Shown: one piece after another, positions 12,229 through 24,881 of the stretch
Layout of the letters: each line of letters begins with the position of its first letter
Numbering within the stretch: position 1 is the stretch's first letter
NCBI GenBank assembly: GCA_020466095.1
Contig: CM035808.1
Span: 19,767,272 to 19,831,271, forward strand
Direction: 5' to 3'
Length of the DNA: 64,000 nt
DNA from: Chlorops oryzae
Lineage: Eukaryota; Arthropoda; Insecta; Diptera; Chloropidae
Program-made: the position numbers and the translations under genes
The notes under the pieces: model-generated
The model's database searches: none
What the model saw: the letters and a program-made list of their open reading frames with translations, nothing else
What the model was told of the DNA's origin: nothing

Positions 12229-13924
12229 TATGCATATAAACGGAAATCACATTAAAAAAGGACACTCCCGAAATCATAGAATTAAAATAAACCATTGAAA
12301 TTAAAAAGGAAAAATTACGCCTGGTCACCCTAATTGTGATATTTTTCATTATCCATGATTTATTCAACCTAAATACATGGTATTAAAATTTATAAATTAT
12401 ATAGATTTATATAGATCCATATGCCTACAAAGATTCTCAACTTCTTGGTATCCACTTGCTTCTTGAAACTGACCTACAAAATGAACATATACAGATGCCT
12501 ACCCCAGTCAATATACATAATTTTACAACAAATTTTAGTCTACAATATCTTTCGATAGCGCTTATTATTTATGCTTTGCTTTCAAGCAATTACGACCATA
12601 CATACGATAATATTCCATATCGGAAAGCGAACATAGGCTCTTTGCTTACTTCATCATTTCCGATAAGCTTCGACGCGACTGTTACGCTAATGTGCTTCGA
12701 AAATCGCTTACAATGGAAAACACACTCATACATACATATGAGATCCATATAATCAGAAAAAATAAAAAAATTAAAACATTTTCTTTATCGAATGTAATTT
12801 TATTTCGTTGTGCTCACTTAAAACTAAGCTTGCATAATCAGCAACAACAAATGTTAAAGTAGCCAAACGAATAATTACATCAAAAGGTGTATGGGGTTCA
12901 ATGTTTGGTGCGGAGAATCTGGGAAAATAATTTTTCTAATTATTTAGAGAAAAATAAAAACAAAAAAAGGAAATGAATTAATTATTTCGAAATAATAAAT
13001 GGAACAACAGAAATGTGTTTACCTTTCGAGAGCTGTTTTATATTTATTGTGCTTTGCAACATGCTGCCAAATGTCAATGTTGCTGAGCGAAATGTTGTCA
13101 TTGACAGCACTCAATGGGGACTAAAAAGAATTCATAATGAATGGGTTTTATGAATTTTTCCGAATAGATATACTTTTTTATTTTATCGAAAAGAATAAAA
13201 TCAAATTTAAAAATCTCCATTGTTGGTGCAAAAAAAAAAAAAATATTATTATTTTTTTGGTAATGCAGAAATAAAATTCAAATTACTTCTTCGATGGAAA
13301 AACGATCTTTGTTGCGTGCCATGAAACAGACACGACAATGTCATTATCAAGTTATTATAGTTATTAATAAAACAATGAAAATTGTGTGTTAACATTTGAA
13401 TATGGAAAAAGTATCAAAAGTGTGGAAAGAAACAGAAATACAATAGAAAACTACAGACACGAGACAAACCTTTTTTTTTGTTAATATGAAACGTGACATT
13501 TCAATTAACGGAAGTTAATTGCTTTTTTAAGCTATTGAATTTCTTTTTTAAGTCGGAAAATTGCTCAAGACCACTTATTAAATTGTACGTTTCTTTTTTA
13601 TCAGATTCAAAGCCGTTTTTTTTAATCGAGGTGGATATTTTTTTACCTTTTCAAAAGCGGACTTTTCAATATCAGGTTTTTTTAACTGATTTAATAGACG
13701 ATAGCAGTCGATCTACACTAAAACCTTTATTAAGCGACCAATCAACGCATTTTTGTAGTGTTGAAATCTCGGTTCCTGAACCCTCTAATTCCTGGTTCCG
13801 TCTCTAGAAGAATTTTATGCAAATAAAAAAAAATTTTAATAAAAAAAAATTTATTTAAAAAATAAAATAAAATAAAATTAATACCTAAAAATAATTTCAG
13901 ATTAGTTTTTCTCTCCTCGATATA
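12229..13924. other. Intronic, no recognisable element
   Basis: Unique-looking AT-rich DNA. The open frame at 13493-13807 is in very T-rich sequence and has no known motif or consensus splice junctions. No gene is supported. Confidence 0.45.
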
Positions 13925-14103
13925 GGTTGTGTTAGTTTAGCGTGGCTTCTACCATTGTGATACCACGAATAATGCGAAAACATAGAAAAAAACCAACAGA
14001 AAAAACGACACAAACATCCACGACCTGAGCTGGGAGTTGATCCCACAGCCTCTCGCTTCGTAAATTGGCATCTCAACCAATCAACTACGGCAAATAGGCC
14101 GGC
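13925..14103 (-). mobile_element. tRNA-derived SINE-like element, copy 2 (reverse)
   Basis: Read on the minus strand it starts CCGTAGTTGATTGGTTGAGA, then GCCAATTTACGAAGCGAGAG and a B-box-like GGGATCAACTCCCAGCTCAGG. The tail then matches copy 3 (CATTATTCGTG.TATCACAA, GCCACGCTAA, ACACAACC). Same family as 12050-12228 and 41932-42137. Confidence 0.7.
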
Positions 14104-15247
14104 CTCTACCCAAAATAAGTCTTAGCTAATTTTTTTTTATTGGAAAAGAATTGTGGCATTAGAGGGTTAAAACCCGTCATTAGTTGGCCTGGCTGTGTGG
14201 TCGCCCTCTTTGAGTCTTCACTGTATCTTTTAATGAAATTCTTTCATTTTCGCGCACTGGCCCCTTCCATCTTCTTCTTAATTAACATCTAGTCGCAATT
14301 TTTCTCACAACTTTCAGAGTTTGCTTATCAAAACCTTGATCAGAATGCCTTATCCAATGTTTATTTATTGCTCTAATCCTATCTAAATCTAAACAAAACT
14401 CATTTAACGCTTTAATTGTTGCGGTTTTAAGATTTCAACAAAAAAAAAAAAAAATAATTTTTTTATAAGCATTTTTTCTCCACCATCAGCTTTGTTATAA
14501 ACAAATTCGAGCCCCGACTGACGACGCTAAATGACTCAAAGGCAGTCTCCGCGTGACTATGTAATTATTCTCCATCTCGTTTCCATACCTCACTGGGCTA
14601 CGGTCCAGAGTTGCCTTGTGTGGCAGAAAAAAGAGCTTGTTTTGGAAAACCAGTTTCACTCAATTTCAGTCGAATGTCTTGTCTTGCAGCACAACAGCTG
14701 CCATGAACAAAAGAAAAATAAAAAGTAAAAAGTCAATATCAAATGATGCCAAACGTCAGCACTCACTCCACCTTCCGCAAGCCGAAGAATCGAGCCAGTC
14801 ACTCACTGACTGAATGAGTCATGCATAAATATTGTATCTTTTGTTGCGGTTACTCGTTTACTATCCATCCACTCTTTCGATTTTTTTTTTCATTCTTCTG
14901 CAGCCTCTAAATTATTAATAAACGAGTTTAATAAATTAATAAAAAATAAAAAAAATTTTTTTTTTTCATCTTTTTATTTTGGCTTAAATGCCAAGTGCTC
15001 GTCTGCTGATCTAAGACTTTTTTTTTAATCGTTGAACATTGATGAGAGAATTTAGGATTTTGTCAAGTTTTTTATAAGGAATTAAGGCGGATTTTCTTGG
15101 AAGATACGTTGAGTCTCATTGAATAGTTTTTTTGGGATTCCACATCTGGCGATGATGGGAAAAATGGAATGTTGCGTCATAATATATGACCCATGAGTTT
15201 ATGAATAATTTAAAATATATTTAATATTTTCTAAAGATTTTCAATCA
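14104..15247. other. Intronic, no recognisable element
   Basis: AT-rich DNA with long A and T runs (14436-14465, 14935-14970). Overlapping short frames at 14531-14813 show no motif. No gene is supported. Confidence 0.45.
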
Positions 15248-15290
15248 TTATTAATGAAATTTTTTTCTCTTTTTTTCTTTGCAGGTAAGT
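15248..15290 (+). promoter_or_regulatory. Recursive-splice (ratchet) site 1
   Basis: A polypyrimidine tract of about 22 bases (TTTTTTTCTCTTTTTTTCTTT) runs directly into GCAG|GTAAGT, so a strong 3' splice site is fused to a perfect 5' splice site at 15284/15285. A TATTAATG-like branch region lies just upstream. This juxtaposition is the published signature of zero-length ratchet points in long Drosophila introns. The site sits in the 40.8-kb first intron on the correct strand. Confidence 0.8.
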
Positions 15291-16378
15291 TTCGAATCTC
15301 TATTTCTGGAGCTCTCCTTTGACCAATATGTGTGAGTAGTATTGATTGTAAGAAATCATCAAGCAATGGAATTTCGATTAAACACGATAAATTTGCCATA
15401 ATTTTTGGAACAAGAAAAGGTTGCACATTGCTCGTTCAATACGTTTGCGCAACGGCTTCGTCAAATCGAGTAACTTCGTACATTCGGGCTTAGTTAAATG
15501 GTTCCCCTATAAAAAGAGTTCAACACCGGAAATTTAATACACTATTTGAAACCGGTTTCCCTACTGTCAAAAACAAAAAACAAACAAGAATTTCAAAAAA
15601 TTAAAAAATTAAAAAAAAAAACACATTTCGTCAGTTACACTCGAATTATGGCACCCCGTCACACTTGCGCACAAAGCAAACTTCATTTCAATTTGAATTT
15701 CCTGTCGTTCGAACAAAATATTTTCTTTTTTTTTTTTTTGCTTTTTACGCAATATAATTCCATTTAATGCGCTTAGGCCAGATCAAATATGAGAAGTATG
15801 GAAAGTGTGGGCTTCGGAGAACATTTGAAGAGCATTGTAGGGGAGGATTTCGTATCGGCCGGAAGCTAATGCAACAAAGCAATGTGTGAATAGCTCTTTT
15901 CCGATGTGCGTACTCTTTGAAGAGAGCAAGGAAACAGGTAGTGGAGTAGGGAAACAGGTAGAGAATTTCTGAAGAAAAAATTGAAAAAACAAATAATTGA
16001 AAAATGTTCCTAATTCTAAAAACCATAAAGTAGCAATCTATTTAGGTCAAGTGTAGGTACTATTTCTAAACATTTTTTCTTATTTTTTTTTTTTTTGAAT
16101 TTTTTGAATGCATCTCCGCTTCAGGGCATCATTGTCGGCACTTGTCTCTAAGAACTTAATGATCGGTAACTAATTATGAAGAAACTCAAAGTCTAATAAA
16201 TTCATTCAGCTCGAAATTTCGACAGGAATTCTAGATGAACCCACGACTGTCTGTGAGTATGTCCCAGCCGGAAATGTCCCGGTGAAACAATCAGTGATTT
16301 CAGCATGACATAGAGCCGCGACTCCTACTGATTATACACCAAATTTCTAATGAAATTAACACATAAGCGGCATTGGAA
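15291..16378. other. Intronic, no recognisable element
   Basis: Unique-looking AT-rich DNA with poly-T runs near 15725 and 16085. No gene or terminal repeats are supported. Confidence 0.45.
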
Positions 16379-16386
16379 GTCATAAG

Positions 16387-16630
16387 CAGTGCCGTAGTAA
16401 TTGTGTTTTGCGTGGGGGAAAAATTATTTTTTTAATTTGCGTGGGGGGAAAAATTATTTTTTCAATTTTAAGGTCTATTTTAATTAAAACCACATTACAT
16501 GCACGCTTTCATTGCATGTTTTTTCGATTGTCATTCATTTATTCTCCTTTTTTAATTTTTTTCATGGGCAAAAACAAAAATGAGTGGGGGGGGGAAGCCC
16601 CCTCTTTCCCCTATGGCTGCTACGGCACTG
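16387..16630. mobile_element. hAT-like MITE, 244 bp
   Basis: It starts CAGTGCCGTAGTAA and ends with the inverse TACGGCACTG (preceded by CTGC), with GGGGG and CCCCC blocks set in from each end. The flanks are GTCATAAG (16379-16386) and GTCATAAC (16631-16638), an 8-bp target-site duplication with one mismatch. CAGTG ends plus an 8-bp duplication are typical of hAT elements. No transposase; non-autonomous. Confidence 0.72.
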
Positions 16631-16638
16631 GTCATAAC

Positions 16639-19535
16639 AGCAAATGTCACGAGTTGGTCATCGAAAGTGGAGTAGATCTACTCCGTCATATCGATAACAT
16701 TGCCATTGAAATTGCGATAAAAAGCTCCTTCTCTCGATGGCAATGACATCGCAATTGTGAAGTACTCAAATATTCCCCTTGATATCCTTGGTGAAAAAAT
16801 TAATGAATTAGTCATTTATGAGAAAATTTCCGGCTGGGGTTGTTCTGTGTATATATGTGTGTGTGTGTGTCTTATTGGCCAGCACAATTGACCCGAAGCA
16901 GCAACTGGTCTTACGCACAAAGACGAAGAAGAAGAAAGAAAAAAACTAAAGGTACGGTCATAAAAGCATTCCTGCTAATTAGTCATACAACGTCTGAGGC
17001 ATGTGTGCATCCATTTAAATTGTTGCCCTTTCTCTTCGTTCAATCGAATCGAGTGGAATGTCGAAAGCGCAATAAAAAGTGCTGAAAGTGCACAATATAG
17101 GAAGGGGAAAAATTGCTTGCTTGATTGTTTGTTTCCTCTTAAAAATGGCATGACGTATCCTTTGACGCGACAATGTCTGAAAATCAATTTGGTGAGTCAT
17201 AAAGTTGTACGAAAAAGTTGTCTCGAGAGGATTTTTTTTTTTTTTTTAGAACTCAAGAATTTCTACAGCTACACGCCCATTAATTACCGAAATTCTTTTC
17301 GGTTTTGTTCCCTATTTCATTTATGATCGATTTAAAGAAGGAAAAAATACCAATTCCGACATGTTCGACTGCATTCCGATCGTTACAATCAACCATTTAC
17401 CCTCCTCTATTGTGTGTACATAATTCCTCATCGTTTTCTTTAGAGCTCTTCCTTTATTCCCAAATGCATTGCTCTATTCAAACTTTGGCCTATCATTCAA
17501 AATGTCACTTTATCAATCCATGTGTCAATGGAATGAATAACAATCATTATGTCATCTATGTATTCATCCATTCGGTTTTCACGGTTCAAACGGCGAGTAT
17601 CTCTCAGCAACATGTATCAATACTTCTATTTTCTAATATTTATTTTGCTTGTTTATTATTTATTTTGTGTTTTATGGGCACATAACTTATCGGGCGAATC
17701 TCCATCGTGATCCCGGGAAAATGTAATTTTTCGAAAACTGTTGGGCTAGACACATAAAAAAAAAGGAAGGCGTTTATTCAGCTGTTTGGATTTTCGTTGA
17801 TAAATGTGGAGGTGCTGGTCGCTTAGTAGTCCATTGCGTACTAGTTACATACTGGTAGCATGCAACAAAAGTTCATTAAGTTCGTTTGCTGATTCCCCTA
17901 GAGAAGCTCTTGAGCTATTGACGCGTCTAGGTTCTGTACTCTTTCAACCGATCTGCCGCTTGGTTTGTCATTGTCAATTGTGAGCCTATTATGGGACATA
18001 AATGTGACAATTGTTGTCTGTCTGCATGTTTGTTTGATAAAAGCATACGTTGAAAATTTTTATTTATAATTTATTTTTTAATAATGCTAATTCAGAAGGT
18101 TGAATATTTTTGTTGTAAGCGTAAAATTCTGCTGCTGGAAGTACAATAAGCTCCATAATTTTATCGTATAAGCTTCAATTTTCATTTGATGATTTCGCTG
18201 ATCTGCATTGGAATTGAGAAGGCAAAAAAATAATAACTTTAAATTTATTTTTCTCATAATAAGCGCAAGTTTTAAATCACGACACCATGAATAAAACGCA
18301 AATAGGGAACATGGCCTTCTGAAACCTTCGCTCGATTTACAAATAGTCGAGGCGTGACTTAAATTTAAAAAAAAAATTTTTTTTTTTTATAAAAAAAAAT
18401 TCTTTTTTGTTTTCTGATAATTTGAAGTATTAATTATTTCTAACAATTCTTCGAATTCTGCACGTTTCGATGACTAATCGTCATCACAATTAAATCTACA
18501 AGCTAAAGAGATCTTCGTAGACTGATTGCCGGGAAATTGAGTGAATTTTTTATCTTCTTTGAAAACGAAATATTTCAATAGAAAAAAATTTCATATAAAG
18601 AAAAAAAAGAATATGAAAGAGAAACACTTTCCTATTTTACTATTACAAAAATGCACCACCTTCCTGTCAAACTCTCCGCTTAATTTCCGAACAATTATGT
18701 AAAAGGAAAAGGTGGTAACTTTGGCGTAGAGGCCTTTCATACCCAAAGGCCAATTACTTGCTTGCCACTCACAAATTTGGCAAATTTTCAGGGGCGTATC
18801 GAGCGTTTTTTTTTTTTTTTGTTGCTTTTCATGAATATTTTCTAACTTTTCACGCCGTTTTCGTTCGTGCCTCCTGAAGGCGAAATATTTCACTTCATTT
18901 GTAGCGAATTGCAATTGTATGCTTCCATACCTTCAGACATACAAACATACATACCTACTTACATACTAGCGACCGACAAAAAATATGCATATAAACCGCA
19001 CGTATTCATATCGATACTTCAAGCTCAAGTTCATGTTTAAATGCGCCTATGTCAGTCGCACTCTTTCTTTTTTTCCCCTGCCCCCTATATCGACACAATA
19101 AACCCCTCGAAAATTGTATTTTTTTTTAACACCAGCTGGCCGTGCTCAGTTACCACCGCACACAAAAGAAGCGTGTTTTCGAGGACCCTTTGTCAAGCGA
19201 AAAATACAAAAGCCTCTTTCATTCTGATAGAAGCTAAGGAGATTACGGTTGGAAATACTCGACAGGGCTTGCTTTTTTAGCATGCGAAAATTGTTGTTTC
19301 TATTTTTATCTTTTTTTCTGATATAAAATTTCGAATCCTTGAAAAATATGTGACCGGAAATAAATATTGCGGAATTTTTCTTGGGGTCTTAAAATTTTTT
19401 TTGAGATTAATTTTTTATGGCATATTTAGCTTTTTTGTTTTGTTTGTTTTTTCTTTTTTGCAGGAAGTTGTTTTATGTGTCAATTTGGCCCGTAATTGGG
19501 CGCAAAGAGTATGTAAATTTCAAAAATTCCATTTA
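16639..19535. other. Intronic, mostly unique
   Basis: No gene supported. Short TG run at 16855-16871. A strong acceptor-like TTTTTTCTTTTTTGCAG ends at 19463, followed 45 bases later by GTATGT. In the phase required by raskol this would-be exon hits a stop, so it is not called as coding. Confidence 0.4.
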
Positions 19536-19682
19536 CAGTGAAACCTGTCATATGTGGACACTTACGGTGACGAACTTTTCGCCCGCATATGAGATTGAAG
19601 TATGAGAAACAATCAACAAAGCAAGTTTAGGAACAAAAAAGCCATCGCATATGAGAGTGCCCGCAGTTGAGAGGTTTCATTG
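19536..19682. mobile_element. pogo/Tigger-like MITE, 147 bp
   Basis: It begins CAGTGAAACCTGTCATATG and ends with the inverse AGGTTTCATTG, with a second CATATGAGAG block inside. TA flanks both ends (19534-19535 and 19683-19684). TA duplication with CAGT...ACTG-type ends fits Tc1/mariner superfamily pogo-like MITEs. No coding capacity. Confidence 0.72.
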
Positions 19683-20385
19683 TAATCTCTAAAATGTTGA
19701 TTGTCAACTATTTGTTGCGACTTGAATGCCTATTCGGCTTTTTGATAATTTTTTTAAAGCATGGCATTGATTTCGACTGTAGTAAGCGTGGCTTGTCCAC
19801 AAAATAGCAGCTTTGAACGTCATTTCCTTTCAACTTGAAACCCAAGGAAAATTAAAATAATATAACTTGATGAAAGATTTTGTTTATTGGGTATTAATTT
19901 TTGAAGAGTGTTTTATTTTATACGAAAAGGTTATAAAACGTATGTTCAAAATTCAATTGTGTTGGGTGTTTTCCTATAACAAAAGACCAGAAGAAATTGA
20001 TCAGTAAAACAAAGGAACATTTTTGTTGTTGTTGTGTTTCTCAATGACTTGCTTCGATGGATTTAAAAATCCGCTGAGGGACCTTAAAAATATAGTTTCC
20101 TTCTTATAATCTTTTAAGTTCTCCTTAGAAAATTTTTAGATTCCAAAGGGAAGTTTTTTAAGAAGTCTCAATCAGTGTCAGATTTACCGAAAAGGCAACA
20201 TAGGCAGCTGCTTAGGGCGGCAAATTTCCAAGGGCAGCAAATTCTGACCGTCAATGCAATGGCGAAAGTTAGGCTGCAGGCGGTAAAGTCGCAACTGCCG
20301 AGGGCGCCAATTTGTCTCAATCCACCTCTGTTCTCAATGCAGAATTTTTGTAGAGTTCTTCAAGATCAAATATTTGCAGATATTA

Positions 20386-20676
20386 CAGTGAAATTTTTAT
20401 AACTCGAATCTCAAGGGAAATGCATGTTCTTGGAAGAAATAAGGCCAAGAAAGCGCCAGTAAGGAATCACAAGAAGAACATTTGTTTAGAGATGAGACGT
20501 GTCTCGTAGACCTCACGTCAGTTATATTGTTAAAATTAGACCAAGTCAGCTGCAGAGGGTTAACGAATTTCGAGATAAGTACATACCTACATGATATCCG
20601 CGGAAGGGAATGGCATTTTTTTCCTACTCACTGAGGATTACGACTTAACGAGGTGTGAGCTATAGAGATTCCACTG
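20386..20676. mobile_element. pogo/Tigger-like MITE with a nested TTAA-element remnant
   Basis: Ends are CAGTGAAATTTTTATAACTC and its imperfect inverse GAGCTATAGAGATTCCACTG, flanked by TA at 20384-20385 and 20677-20678. Inside, 20428-20559 matches the TTAA-flanked element at 62264-62545: AAATAAGGCCAAG, GCGCCAGTA, AGAGATGAGACGT and CAGCTGCAGAGGGTTAA. This is one transposon remnant sitting inside another. Confidence 0.72.
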
Positions 20677-21033
20677 TATTTGGAAAAGAAAGGGGTTAAA
20701 ATCACACCGAAACGATTAACACTCTAGAGCTTTGGAAGTCAATCAAAAAAAGGAAATTCAAAGTACTATAGGTCCCTTTGCTACCGATTACTTTGGCATG
20801 AATTTAAGCTAATGACTCAGGCCTATTTCTTACCGTATCCGATAAAGTTTTTCGTTATTAATAGAGTTTGATAAACAAACAAGAAAACCGATCAAAATCC
20901 ATAAAATTTTTATGACCATTTTAATTTGATTGAATTTTAATCAATTTTTGTACTGACGTGTCAATGTTGGCCCCCAAATCAACGCTCTATAGAATATTGA
21001 TAAGAGGATTGTGAGTGCTTTTTATATGATATT

Positions 21034-21319
21034 CAGGCATGCTCTAGAAATTGAATTCTCAAAAGAAAACTCGAAATTAATAGGGGTATTCACAAAGGCG
21101 TGTTAAAAACGTTGGAATGTCGGAAAATCGGAAAGTTGAGACTTCTTAAAATTTTTAAATCTTTTTTTGTATCTTGCACAACTTTTTAAGCAGACAAAAT
21201 TTTCCGACTTTACTATTTTCCGACGCCTTTGTGAATACCCCTAATGTGATTTCAATAGAAATCTAAGCTATTGCTAATTTTTTTATTTTTATGAAGATTC
21301 GATTTCTAGAGCATGCCTG
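21034..21319. mobile_element. MITE with a nested MITE
   Basis: The outer inverted ends are CAGGCATGCTCTAGAAATTG at 21034 and CAATTTCTAGAG-type CGATTTCTAGAGCATGCCTG ending at 21319. Inside lies a second element at 21081-21243 with its own ends TAGGGGTATTCACAAAGGCG and the inverse CGCCTTTGTGAATACCCCTA. No matching 8-bp duplication was found for the outer element. Neither codes for protein. Confidence 0.7.
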
Positions 21320-24300
21320 ATTTTCTTAGATATTTTCCCTTTGAAAGGCTTAGATTACTTAGAGTCCTAAAAAGCGCACTCGCAGCTAGTTTTCCCATTT
21401 CTTCAAGCATAAAATTCATTAAACTTCGCCTTGTAAATTAGTTCCACATAATTGAAAAAATAAATAAATAAATAAATAAATTGAAATCGGAAAGTTTTCC
21501 GCTGTACGAAAGCAGTAAACAATCCATTCATTCAAAAGAAAAAGAAAATCATTTTTCTATAATTCATTATTCTATCCAAATGAGCTCAAGTCTTGCTGCT
21601 GCACGTAATCAATTATCCATTCTCTGAGTCGACACACAACATTTCGATGGAAAGCCAACATTTCGTCTGTAAATAGTTTTCCATAATGCTCATAATTTTT
21701 CCACTCACAACATTTCCCGGCTTTTTTCCTTTTTTTTTTTTCTTTTTGTTGTGTCGCTCTTTTGTATACAAATTATTGGAATTGCCTATTTTCATGTACT
21801 TTTGAGGTTTTCACTTCTTCTCTACGAGTAGACCTTCTCCTAATCTCCTACTGCAGTCAGTCAATGCTGCTCACTCGTATTTTGCTGCCTTAATCTGTTT
21901 TGTGGCATTGTGGCATATTTTCTGATTCCCTTCCCGTATCTTGACGGCATTGATTATTTCATTTTGGAGATTTAAAAAAAAAAAAAAATAAAATTTTAAA
22001 AAAAATTCCTCCTCGTATTTTTTTTTTTATCGTTTAGACCACACACAACGCCAGGGTCTGTGGTTTTTATCTTCATTGTCAGTGGCTCTTTTTTTTGGAG
22101 ATTCCTTCCTTCGATACAGCAGCCTTCGTTCTTAAAAAAAGAAAAATTGATTTGATTTTAAGGCATACTCCTGACTGATTTTTATCTACAGACAAGGCTA
22201 TTTTGAATTCTTCTTGATGTTGGCTCAAAACTAAGCACCAACAATTGATGGTTTGAGGAAATCCTTTTTTTTGATGGATTTTTGTCAAAAAGATTTTCCA
22301 ATAATTTTCCCTTATTTTCAAAAGCCTTAGCATAATCCTCCGCCTTATTATGTCTTTAACTTAAGCATCTTCATTTTCGTGTTCATTCCTCAAATGCGAG
22401 AACATCCATCGAAATGCTCATCCAAATGCTCATCCGTATGCATCCATATTGCGTACGCTGCTTCCGCGTTTGGCGCATTTGAAAAGCACCGCATTGCGTC
22501 TGTGTTAAAGGAAAATGGGCAGCAAGAGGAAAACTTTTACGCCGCCTATAATCTCGCAACTATTTTAATATTTTAGTATATATGTATTTATGTGCGAGAA
22601 TGCCATGTGCTATGTGTTGTACACACAATATATATAAACGCATTTATTTACATTGTCCCACATACTTTACAGTGGTATTCTTTCGGTGGTTCGAGGAATG
22701 CTGCTTTCGCATGAGTATCTATCTATAATCGTCAGAAGATTTACTCTTTTTTTCAGCTTCGCTTTTTCGCTGCATGCTCGCAGTATTTACAATTTACATA
22801 TGTACATACATACATATGTACATATATTTCACTGACACTGTCTGGCCTTTGCTTTTTGGCGGCATAGATGGCACGTCTATGGCGAATTTTAAATGAAAAA
22901 TAAATAGCCACTGCACAGCGAATCATGTTTTCTTTCTGCCTAGATGCAGTGAATCTCCCACTTTGCGAATATTGCCGGATGAAATTTTAAATTGTTCATT
23001 TTGCTATTTCCTTTCTTAAGCACTCCGCACTCAGAAGGCCTCACTGTGTTTTAATATAAATGCCAAAAAGAACAGCATTTGCTTGAACATGAAAATATTT
23101 TTCGACTTGTTAAGCGATTATGCGCTGAAATGTTTTCCGAATATCTTTACTCGAGTTCATGCAGATGAAGGTCTCTATGTAATATTCTTAGTCTCGAGAA
23201 ATTCAATTTTGTCGAAATTCAATTTAAAAAAAATATGAATTTTCATTGATCATTGATCTCTGTGCGATCTCTCAACAAATATGCATAATTTCTTTGATTG
23301 AAAATTATGCGAATTGAAAAATTTCCTTCAAATGATAAAACGTTGAGATCGATAGTATCTTTTTTCCTGCCAAAAATATATGAGTTCGAGCGCAACTGTT
23401 GCCAGGAATTTTCATATGAAAAACGGGGGAAAAAGAAAAGAAAACCCGCATAATTTATGAAAACCTTAAACATGTGTAGGCTTTTCAACAATGAGCTTTT
23501 GAGAACACAACCCTGTGTTGCTGCATTGAGCTTTTCAGCCAATCAACCATTGCCGTTGAATGCTATCATATTGTTGGTTCTAGTCGAACTGAATGAAAGG
23601 GTTAAAATTTCAACTGAGAATGAAATTCGATAAAGAAGGAATTTTTTTTTTATGAAGCAATTAATCACTGGAGTTTTTCTTTTCTATTTTCAACTCATTT
23701 GGGCGCATGTTAAAGAGGAATTTTTTAATTAACCAAAAAAATTGAACGAATGAGGCTTTCTAAAATGCTGAAATTGGAGATTCTTGGGCATTTTTTTTTT
23801 TTTGTTGCTTTTTTGCTTTTTCGTTGAATTAATATCAAATGGTATTCAAATTGATATTAAAGAACAGCTTGCCATCTGGAGGCGGCTCAAAAGCTTTGAA
23901 GAATTTCAATTCAAAATTTTTTTATTAAAAGAAATTAGAGTAGAGAAAAAGAAAAGAAAGAAAACATATGCCTTAAATCCAAAAATGGAAGTTGAAAGTC
24001 ATCGGTTTCTGTAACCGTGTGAAATGTTTGTGAGAAGTCGGAGCTTTAAGCTCTTAATTTAAAGTCACAAGCGTCCTAAGGTTAAGCCTTGAGTTCCACG
24101 GGAGCTGAAGTGTACTTAAATCGAATGTTCGGAGAGAAAGACAGATCAAATTTTCCATTTTCCAAAAAAAAATAGTTCGATTTATAAAGACTTTGAGTTA
24201 GGGAAACGAATTTGTATATAAAATATTCACTATTGCCAACCGATTCAGTTCGAGTTATAGAAGATTCGAGCTATGGAAATTTGACTGTAAATATAGTTTT

Positions 24301-24789
24301 ATTTTTTAATTGTAAGACTATAAAGTTAATTAAGTTAATTCAAGCCCTATTTAGGTGAGAAGACCCTGTGAAAGTCCCTTCTTAAAGACTCAATAGTCTT
24401 GATGGAAGGTTAACTTAACTTGAATCAACTTGGAACTTTCTTTTCGAACTTTTTCGTTTACAAAATGTTCCGATCAGATTGATCATTAATCAGCTGATTC
24501 ATTAAATTGCGTTAAGTATAAAATAAATGATCAATTAGTCTCGATAGGAGGCAACTTTGGTGATCTTAATGAATCAGCTCAAACGATCTGTTCAGTACTT
24601 TTCGCACGGGAGTAGTTGTTGCCGCCTTCGCGAGGCTTTTTTTTGGACCATTTATAAAAACAAAAGTCCTGACCGGAAATGAGAAGAGATTTTCAATTTT
24701 TATTTCGTTCAGATTTAATGAAAATTATTAAAGAAAAATTTTTTTGTTTTGAATGTGCGGTCCAAATAAAGTTCTCAGCCATGGAAATG
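21320..24789. other. Intronic, mostly unique
   Basis: No gene supported. AATA microsatellite at about 21461-21480, A and T runs near 21975-22030, and ACAT/TATG repeats at 22798-22826. A possible right end of a pogo-like element (GAGCTATGGAAATTTGACTG then TA) is at about 24267-24288, but its partner end was not found. Confidence 0.4.
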
Positions 24790-24881
24790 GAGTCTTCAAA
24801 AAAGGTGTGGCTGGCGGCCACGATTTCTCGTCTCCAAGTTGTCTGATATGAAAAAAAAAACCGGGGTTATAATCAGCATAT

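Noticed and set aside
19464..19508. 45-bp micro-exon after a strong TTTTTTGCAG and before GTATGT
   Set aside because: In the raskol phase it meets TAA after ten codons; no transcript evidence, so treated as a decoy splice pair.
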